Source: Dehalococcoidia bacterium UBA1123 (GTDB lineage Bacteria; Chloroflexota; Dehalococcoidia; Lucifugimonadales; UBA1123). Taken from it: DNA of 12,376 bases. The stretch is taken from NCBI GenBank assembly GCA_002313895.1, contig DCAW01000046.1, positions 1 through 12,376 on the forward strand, in the 5' to 3' direction. The stretch's first letter is position 1. Every line of letters starts with the position of its first letter. Shown one piece after another: positions 7,321-12,376 of this stretch. A program made the translations under genes and the position numbers. Below the pieces are notes generated by a model that worked only from the letters and a program-made list of their open reading frames with translations, was not told the origin of the DNA and made no database searches.

Positions 7321-9603
7321 CTATGCTTGTTGACCTTCCGAATCACGTATCGCCAGGTACACCGTTTCGGGTTTCATTGGCAATTGGCGCATTCTGGCGC
7401 CAACAGCATTATATATCGCGTTGGCAATGGCGCCAGCCGGAGGCACTATTGGAGCCTGCCCCACCGCTCGAATACCAAGCGGATGGGCCTCTGACGGAAT
7501 TTCGATGATTTCCGTGTCTATGAACGGCACGTCCATGGACGTTGGAAGCCGATAATCCAACAGAGTCGCGTTCTGAAGCCTGCCATCTTCATCGTAATCA
7601 TACTCCTCGGAAAGCGCCCAGCCAATCCCCTGAGTCGCCCCGCCCTGCATCTGGCCCTCGACTTGTGCCGGGTTCACGGCCAACCCCGCATCCTGGAATG
7701 TCGTGTATCTCAAAAGATCGACCTTTCCGGTTTCGGGGTCAACCTCCACATCGACTACGTGAGCAGTCGCATTGGGCGCGATCGCCGCGCCGTCGGGAAT
7801 CTCGCTAGCGACGCCGGAGGCGGACAACGCGCCGTCGCCTCTCACCGAACGCAGGGCCATCGCCTCCCATGAAACGCTCATTTCTGGAACGCCGCTCGCG
7901 GCGAACCTTCCGTCGCGGTATCCGATGTGTTCTGGGGACGTGTCAAACTCAGAAGCGACACGCGCCTTCATCGACTCAATGAGGCTAGCGCAGGCTCGCC
8001 CGACAGCAATGCTAGCGATATATGTAATTCGGTCTCCGGCGCTGGCATCTGAATATGCCACCGCGTCTGTGTTGGCAATGGTGACTTTAACATCAGATAG
8101 GGCGAGGCCCAGAGCTTCGGCAGCCACCAACCCCAGACTCGTTCTGGTGCCAGAAAGGTCAGGCGTACCCAGCACAAGAGTCACCGAGCCGTCGCCGTTC
8201 AGGTTGACATGGCAGCTTGCTGTACCGCCGGGCATGGTCCACATTCCTAGGGCAAGTCCCCGGCCTCGGTTCTTCCCTTCAAGCGGCGTTGTCCAACAAT
8301 CGTGCAGTTTCACTCGATTCAAAACCTCGGTGAAATTCACTGAAGTGAGCAGATCGCCGTCGGGCATCGGATCGCCGGGCCGAGACACATTCCGAAGCCT
8401 GAATTCCATAGGATCAATGGAAAGGGAACGCGCGAGATCATCAACAACCGATTCAACTGAGAAAGCCGTAGGCGTCGCACCGGGCGCTCGGTATGCTGCG
8501 ACATGGGGTTTGTTGGTCACGACATCGTAGGCGTCAATTTTCATGTTCGGCGTCCGATAATGGGAGAACACCCGACGGATGGCAGACCTCAGCGGCGCGC
8601 CTGGAAAAGCGCCGGCGTCGAACACTATCCGCGCTTGAATCGCGGTGATGGTCCCGTCGCTTCGTGCGCCGATCTTAACTGTGGAACGAATCGCGTTCCC
8701 TGGCCCCGTGCCTCTTAGAACCTCCTCCCGCGAGAATCTGACCTGCACCGGAAGCAACGCCTTCTTCGACAACAAGACGCATAGGCCGGAAGCCCTAAGC
8801 GTCTCCTTGCCACCGAACGCGCCACCAAGCTCCGTGGGATTAACCGTGATGTCGCCCAGCGGGATGTCCAGTAGTTGCGCTATGTCGCTTCGAGTCGAGT
8901 AGATCGACTGTGTGTTAGCCCACACCTCGACCGTCCCATCAGGGTGGGCATACGCTGTCTCGGAGTCAGGTTCCACGTAGCCGTGATGGACGACTTGAGT
9001 GCTGAACGAGTCCTCTACGATCGAGTCCGCTTCAGCAAACCCTCGCTCGATGTCACCTCTATTCAACTCCCAATGTTCTGCAAGATTGCTGGCCTCATCG
9101 GACGTTCCTCGCTGGCTCCGGGTGTACAAAGTTTCGTGAAGAAGCGGAGCGTCGCCTTTCATAGCTACTTCCGGCTCCAGTACGTGAGGCAGGACTTCGT
9201 ATTCGACGTTGATAAGGCCTAGAGCTTCCTCGGCAATGCTCTCGTCGATGGCTGCGACAGCGGCGACGGCGTGGCCGTGGAAAAGGGCTTTCTCGCGAGC
9301 CAAAAACTCGCGGGTCAGGTAGAAATCTCGGTCAGTGATCGCGCCCTGCCTGCCCGGATCGCCCGGAGAAAGAGTGGGAAGGTCCGCAGACGTCACAACC
9401 GCCTTCACACCGGGGAGCGTTTCGGCTTTTTGAGTGTCGATGCTCTTGATTACAGCGTGAGCGTGAGGGCTTCGCAGAACCTTGCCCACCTGCATCCCTG
9501 GAAGATACACGTCGGCGCCGAAAATCGCCCGACCGGTGACCTTGTCGATACCGTCCGTCTTGGGCGTGTCCTTGCCGATAACTCTGTGCTTTCCCGACGT
9601 CAA
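7321..9603 (-). CDS. Xanthine dehydrogenase family molybdopterin-binding subunit, Gln at the catalytic Glu site
   Basis: The 760-residue large subunit of a molybdenum hydroxylase has the a/b hammerhead domain at about 20-130 (TGRAIFGADV, LRSPHAHA), then two molybdopterin-binding domains. Motifs include GGAFGGKE 260-267 and AAYRAPGAT 369-377; this is neither the AYRCSFR of form I CO dehydrogenase nor the AYRGAGR of form II. The C-terminal signature reads AVGQAPIVPPAGAIANA, with Gln716 (CAG at 7458-7456) where the family normally has the catalytic Glu of GVGE. No FAD or 2Fe-2S subunit gene lies in the window, so electron-transfer partners must be elsewhere or the protein is an orphan paralogue. 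The start is TTG 9603, preceded by GGAGGG (9609-9614) at 5 bases. It lies 51 bases after the DsbA-like gene and 20 before the GTPase. Substrate unknown. Confidence 0.92.
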   Translation of the reverse strand: MTSGKHRVIGKDTPKTDGIDKVTGRAIFGADVYLPGMQVGKVLRSPHAHAVIKSIDTQKAETLPGVKAVVTSADLPTLSPGDPGRQGAITDRDFYLTREFLAREKALFHGHAVAAVAAIDESIAEEALGLINVEYEVLPHVLEPEVAMKGDAPLLHETLYTRSQRGTSDEASNLAEHWELNRGDIERGFAEADSIVEDSFSTQVVHHGYVEPDSETAYAHPDGTVEVWANTQSIYSTRSDIAQLLDIPLGDITVNPTELGGAFGGKETLRASGLCVLLSKKALLPVQVRFSREEVLRGTGPGNAIRSTVKIGARSDGTITAIQARIVFDAGAFPGAPLRSAIRRVFSHYRTPNMKIDAYDVVTNKPHVAAYRAPGATPTAFSVESVVDDLARSLSIDPMEFRLRNVSRPGDPMPDGDLLTSVNFTEVLNRVKLHDCWTTPLEGKNRGRGLALGMWTMPGGTASCHVNLNGDGSVTLVLGTPDLSGTRTSLGLVAAEALGLALSDVKVTIANTDAVAYSDASAGDRITYIASIAVGRACASLIESMKARVASEFDTSPEHIGYRDGRFAASGVPEMSVSWEAMALRSVRGDGALSASGVASEIPDGAAIAPNATAHVVDVEVDPETGKVDLLRYTTFQDAGLAVNPAQVEGQMQGGATQGIGWALSEEYDYDEDGRLQNATLLDYRLPTSMDVPFIDTEIIEIPSEAHPLGIRAVGQAPIVPPAGAIANAIYNAVGARMRQLPMKPETVYLAIRDSEGQQA

Positions 9604-9654
9604 ACTGTCCCTCCAAAGGCAAGGTCTATGGTGATTGACAAATGTGCCAAATTT

Positions 9655-10311
9655 TTACTGAGCAATATTGCTGAGGTCTTCGCCGCTGATAACCTTGTCC
9701 ATCACAGCCTTGAAGATGCCGTATGGCCGCGCGCCTGTGAACATCACGTTCCCGATTACGAACCCTGGAATCCCGCGAACGCCGATTCCCACGCCTTCCT
9801 GGAACTGGTTCATGATCTCTTGTTCGTAGTAGCTCGACTTCAGGCGGTCCTCAAGCAGATGCCAGTCGAGACCGCACTCCTCTGTTATGCTTCTGATGAC
9901 CTCGAAATCGCCAATGTTCTTCAAGTCCTCCCAGTACGCTTTGTACATGGCGCGGTGGAACGGATCGAACGCGCCCTGCTCTTTGGCGAACTCCGTTGCG
10001 GCCAGAGCGTAGGTCGTGTACGGAGTCAGCGTCGAGCGACGCATAATCAGTCCGGCCTCGTCAGCGTAACTCTTGAGGGGGTCGCTAAGCTCCCCTCCCT
10101 CAGTTTCACCTGGCTTCAACCGTCTGATCTTGCCTTCTTTCGGGATGTCGGGACGAAGAAGATACGCCTTTCCCTCCACCTCGACGTTCTCATAATCCGC
10201 CTGCAACCTGTCAACCCTCTCCAGGCCGACATAGCACCACGGTCAAATATAATCGTAATAAACCGTGACTTTTACATTCTTAGTTTCGGATAATTTTTCC
10301 TGCTTAACCAA
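9655..10311 (-). CDS. FrnE/DsbA-like thiol oxidoreductase, probable selenoprotein (UPWC active site)
   Basis: Thioredoxin-fold oxidoreductase of the DsbA/FrnE family, 218 residues when read through an in-frame TGA. From TTG 10311 the protein runs LVKQEKLSETKN, then KVTVYYDYI, the TGA (10245-10243), PWCYVGLERVDRL, and on without interruption to TAA at 9657-9655. The family pattern is YDYxCPWCYVG, so the TGA falls exactly on the first, nucleophilic cysteine: U23-P-W-C26. The cis-proline loop GVRGIPGFVIGN and the helical insertion are present. TTG 10311 is the only possible start codon between the TGA and an upstream in-frame stop (10317-10315), and it has AGGAGG 6 bases before it. A hairpin with a G-rich loop follows the TGA. 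No signal peptide, so it is likely cytoplasmic. Alternatives are a nonsense mutation or a base error; starting at TTG 10206 would discard the active site. It is the first gene of the four-gene unit. Confidence 0.85.
10209..10231 (-). promoter_or_regulatory. Candidate bacterial SECIS element
   Basis: On the mRNA, TGTC (10231-10228) pairs with GACA (10212-10209). The stem continues GGCCT (10227-10223) with GGGTT (10217-10213), using three G-U pairs, leaving loop GGAGA (10222-10218). The loop begins 20 nt after the TGA. Bacterial SECIS elements lie within the coding region just after the UGA, with the apical loop roughly 16-37 nt away and a G among its first bases, which fits. The wobble pairs make the helix modest. 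Confidence 0.6.
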
Positions 10312-10317
10312 CGATCA

Positions 10318-10323
10318 CCTCCT
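10318..10323 (-). promoter_or_regulatory. Ribosome binding site that fixes the TTG start at 10311
   Basis: AGGAGG, within AGGAGGTGAT, is a full anti-16S match placed 6 bases before TTG 10311. The in-frame stop TGA 10317-10315 overlaps this element, so translation of this frame must begin at TTG 10311. A strong site here argues that the segment containing the TGA is translated. Confidence 0.85.
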
Positions 10324-10346
10324 TGATCCTGACGCTACTGAGGGCA

Positions 10347-10355
10347 ATACTAGCA
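10347..10355 (-). promoter_or_regulatory. Possible extended -10 promoter of the selenoprotein operon
   Basis: On the minus strand TGCTAGTAT resembles TGnTATAAT (extended TG plus four of six -10 bases). It lies 35 bases upstream of the TTG start. No good -35 is visible. It would let the four-gene unit be transcribed independently of the broken MFS gene upstream. Confidence 0.3.
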
Positions 10356-10390
10356 CGCAGATGACATTTTCGGGCTTGCGGGAATGCAAG

Positions 10391-11038
10391 TCAACGATTC
10401 ACAGATCGCGCCTCCGCCCCTAACAGTCTCCCACTCCGAGCGAACACGCATGCGAACGCCGCCAACGCTCCCACCATCAAGACTGCCCCGCCGATGTACA
10501 CCAGCATCAACGACGTGAATTCCAGCGCCGCGTAGGCGACCAGCGGGCGGATGGCCGAGCCTACATCCTGCCATGTCGCGTACATACTCATGACCGTTGC
10601 CCGACGGTTCGCTGAGGCCAGAGCTCCGACCATTGCGTCCAGCGCCGTGATCGACGCTCCGGTGGCCGCGAACGCCAGAGGCAAGAACAACACCGTCGCC
10701 AACAGTGAGGCAGGAAACGCCAGCAACATCAGCGAGACGAGACAGATCGGTATGGCAACTAACACGACTTCTTCGCGCCCTTGTCGGTCGCCCAGATAAC
10801 CGAAATACGGCGCGGCAACCGCAGTCGCCCAACGAGTCGAGATTATCACGCCATTCAGCGTCGCGATGCCGATTGCGACGCCGGCAATCGTCAATCCGTC
10901 GGGCAGTTTTTGGCTCAGGAAATAACCCATAGACCCGACCGGTATCCCGCTCATCACGGTGTGGAAAGCGAAATAAGTGACGCAGGCGGTGAGAATCTGC
11001 CGACGCTGAAATCTCGTTAGTTCTGGCACCGGGGACAC
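10391..11038 (-). CDS. Surviving C-terminal half frame of the broken MFS transporter
   Basis: This 215-residue frame from GTG 11038 keeps about six hydrophobic segments (TM7-12 of an MFS protein) and the TM8-9 loop motif YFGYLGDRQGREEV. It lacks the N-terminal half and has no clear ribosome binding site at its GTG, so independent function is doubtful. A gene caller would report it as a short MFS protein; it is better read as the remnant of the pseudogene spanning 10391-11706. Confidence 0.4.
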   Translation of the reverse strand: MSPVPELTRFQRRQILTACVTYFAFHTVMSGIPVGSMGYFLSQKLPDGLTIAGVAIGIATLNGVIISTRWATAVAAPYFGYLGDRQGREEVVLVAIPICLVSLMLLAFPASLLATVLFLPLAFAATGASITALDAMVGALASANRRATVMSMYATWQDVGSAIRPLVAYAALEFTSLMLVYIGGAVLMVGALAAFACVFARSGRLLGAEARSVNR

Positions 11039-11706
11039 CAGAAAGTTCCAAAACCGGTTTTGTTTGATTAGTTCTCTAGGAGAAGTTCCAGGCTCGCCGT
11101 CACCACCGCAGTCGCTTGATTCTGGCGATCTCCGACGGCCCAGCGCCGTGCCAGCGCGATTATCGCAGGTATCGCCAACAACAAACCAAATGCCGCCACA
11201 GCCAAAAAGCTGACTGTCTTGCCGACAATGTCGAACAGCAAACCTCCCACCAGCACTCGATAATACTGCCGGTTCTCGCTCCGCTCGTGTAGAAGCCCAT
11301 GATACGGCCCCTATTGGAGTCCTGAGTCTCCTCTAATGGTCATCAGGAATCCGCTCAGACAAAATACCGAGAAGGCGATCCCCCACATAACTCTTGCGAC
11401 CAACCAGATGGCGAATCCCCGCGCCAAACCATACGTCGCCGATGTGCCAATGGCTATCAAGATGCTGATCGATAGCGGAACGATGATGCCGAATCACTCC
11501 AACACCCACGCCGCTAACGTTTTGGAGACGAACCACACGATTCGGTTGGCGCTCAAAAGCACGCCCGCCAACGCTACCGACACTCTGGAGAAATCAACGC
11601 CTGTGGGCAGGACGTTGTAGATCATGGAGTCGCCAAGAATCGCGGCGCTAAGAATCATGGTCATGTATAGGACACGACTAGGAGCGAGTCTTAACAGGAA
11701 GTTCAC
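10391..11706 (-). pseudogene. MFS transporter, broken by one nonsense codon and three frameshifts
   Basis: The pieces in order give one 12-segment major facilitator protein. The N-terminal part starts around GTG 11706 (VNFLLRLAPSRVLYM) and reads to AAWVLE, followed by an in-frame TGA (11496-11494). The same frame continues FGIIVPLSI to MTIRGDS near 11326. There a 7-base insertion containing a repeated GACTC shifts the frame; removing it gives GDSNRGRIMG, an MFS motif. A one-base loss near 11257-11260 separates GSII from VLVGGLLFDIVG. A third shift near 11074-11090 separates VTASLELLL from IKQNRFWNF, after which the C-terminal half is intact to TGA 10391. Neighbouring genes are undamaged, so this looks like decay rather than general poor sequence. 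The transported substrate is unknown. It lies 20 bases after the isomerase-like gene. Confidence 0.85.
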
Positions 11707-11725
11707 GGTTGGGGTTCTTGACAGC

Positions 11726-12376
11726 CTATCTCGTTGAGTCGCCGAGGAGGTTTTTGAGCCTGTCACGGCTCCGCAGTGTCCCCGCCTCGCCATCGTCGGA
11801 ACGTTGAGTCTCCAAGGCCAAAGTGAAGCGGAAATCAGAAAGTTGACTTTTGACGCTTTCCATGTCGATTTCGCCCTCTCCGACCTCGAAGTGGTCAACC
11901 TTGCCATCGCTATCGTGCATGTGAATGTGCCGGACATTCGAGCCAAAAACCTCGAACGCCTCGCTGACTCCGTCGGAGAGATGGGCGTGGCCGGTGTCCA
12001 AAGTAATGCGGACGGCAGGGCTGTTCACAGACTCCACTATGTCCGCCAACTCCTGATAGCTCAACACCACATTCCCAGGAGTGTGAACCAAGTTTTCCAG
12101 GCATATGACTGTGCCGGTCTCGCGGGCGGTCTTTTCTGCATTAGAAACGAAATCCGTCAGATGCTTCAGAGCCTCTAACCGGACCGATTCCGGCGGATTA
12201 TCGATGTCGATTCTGGGCGCGTCGACAGGCCCAGGATGCAGCACGATAGGCCGCGCGCCAATCTGATAAGCGAGATTCAGCGTCGCCTCTAACTCTGCCA
12301 GATGCTTGGCCCGTCGATCGGAGTCGTGAGACGCCGGAGCCACACCGCGGTGGATATGATGTATCGAAAGGCTGAT
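11726..12376 (-). CDS. Sugar phosphate isomerase/epimerase-like TIM-barrel protein, 5' end off the window
   Basis: The visible 216 residues belong to the AP-endonuclease-2/xylose-isomerase-like TIM-barrel family, metal-dependent enzymes that isomerise or epimerise sugars and inositol derivatives; some members are endonuclease IV. The frame is open to the window edge (beginning ISLSIHHIHRGVAPASHDSD), so the start is missing and the GTG at 12343 is internal. Likely metal ligands are Glu in VICLENL, Asp and His in ITLDTGHAH, His in RHIHMHDSDG and Glu in LALETQ near the C-terminus. It is shorter at the C-terminus than endonuclease IV and lacks obvious DNA-binding insertions, so a sugar enzyme is more likely. 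It ends with TAG 11728-11726, just before the broken MFS gene; a sugar-uptake pairing is possible but unproven. Confidence 0.85.
   Translation of the reverse strand: MSLSIHHIHRGVAPASHDSDRRAKHLAELEATLNLAYQIGARPIVLHPGPVDAPRIDIDNPPESVRLEALKHLTDFVSNAEKTARETGTVICLENLVHTPGNVVLSYQELADIVESVNSPAVRITLDTGHAHLSDGVSEAFEVFGSNVRHIHMHDSDGKVDHFEVGEGEIDMESVKSQLSDFRFTLALETQRSDDGEAGTLRSRDRLKNLLGDSTR

Noticed and set aside
7772..8530. Plus-strand open frame of 252 codons inside the molybdenum subunit gene
   Set aside because: Shadow frame of a strongly conserved minus-strand coding region; no recognisable domain and no ribosome binding site.
9271..10293. Long plus-strand open frame of 340 codons
   Set aside because: It is antisense to the molybdenum subunit and DsbA-like genes, has no family features, and both minus-strand genes have clear conserved motifs and ribosome binding sites.
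11494..11496. In-frame TGA in the MFS gene as a second selenocysteine codon
   Set aside because: The position is in a loop where relatives have no conserved Cys, and the gene carries three further frameshifts, so it is a nonsense mutation in a pseudogene.
1..12376. CRISPR arrays, insertion sequences, att sites, rRNA or tRNA genes
   Set aside because: No regularly spaced repeats, transposase motifs, terminal inverted repeats or RNA gene signatures were seen by reading; no search could be run.

Overview
The window looks like a chromosomal segment of a moderately GC-rich bacterium, probably a Chloroflexota of the Dehalococcoidia/SAR202 type. That placement is inferred from gene content and protein style: a type 2 isoleucyl-tRNA synthetase with an altered signature motif, a DRG-like TGS GTPase, an orphan molybdenum hydroxylase subunit and a DAO-family flavoenzyme. 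No rRNA or other marker is present to prove it.

Plus strand, 1-5105. The 3' end of an OsmC-family peroxiredoxin gene comes first and appears frameshifted by a 4-bp tandem duplication. A TTGACA promoter follows, then a complete T-box riboswitch (418-752) with stem I, an AUC (isoleucine) specifier, the T-box sequence and an intrinsic terminator. It controls a class I SAM methyltransferase of unknown target and then ileS. The IleRS carries GVHH where HxGH is expected, a swap linked in other type 2 IleRS to mupirocin hyper-resistance, and EMHKS in place of KMSKS. A noncoding stretch with an orphan extended -10 promoter follows, ending in a perfect 14-bp hairpin terminator that also closes the opposing operon.

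Minus strand, 12376-5141. Reading in the direction of transcription: a partial sugar-phosphate isomerase/epimerase-like TIM-barrel gene; an MFS transporter broken by one nonsense codon and three frameshifts; then a close-packed set of four genes. These are a FrnE/DsbA-like oxidoreductase, a molybdopterin-binding subunit of the xanthine dehydrogenase family, a TGS-domain GTPase and a DAO-family FAD oxidoreductase, with gaps of 51, 20 and 42 bases.

The strongest find is the DsbA/FrnE gene. Its reading frame extends 35 codons upstream of the obvious open frame, through an in-frame TGA, to a TTG start with a perfect AGGAGG ribosome binding site. The TGA sits exactly at the first cysteine of the CPWC active site (U-P-W-C), and a hairpin with a G-rich loop lies 20 nt downstream, as expected for a bacterial SECIS. 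The gene therefore most likely encodes a selenoprotein, and a standard gene call would remove its active site. The neighbouring molybdenum subunit has glutamine (Gln716) at the usual catalytic glutamate position, so this operon combines two unusual redox active sites.
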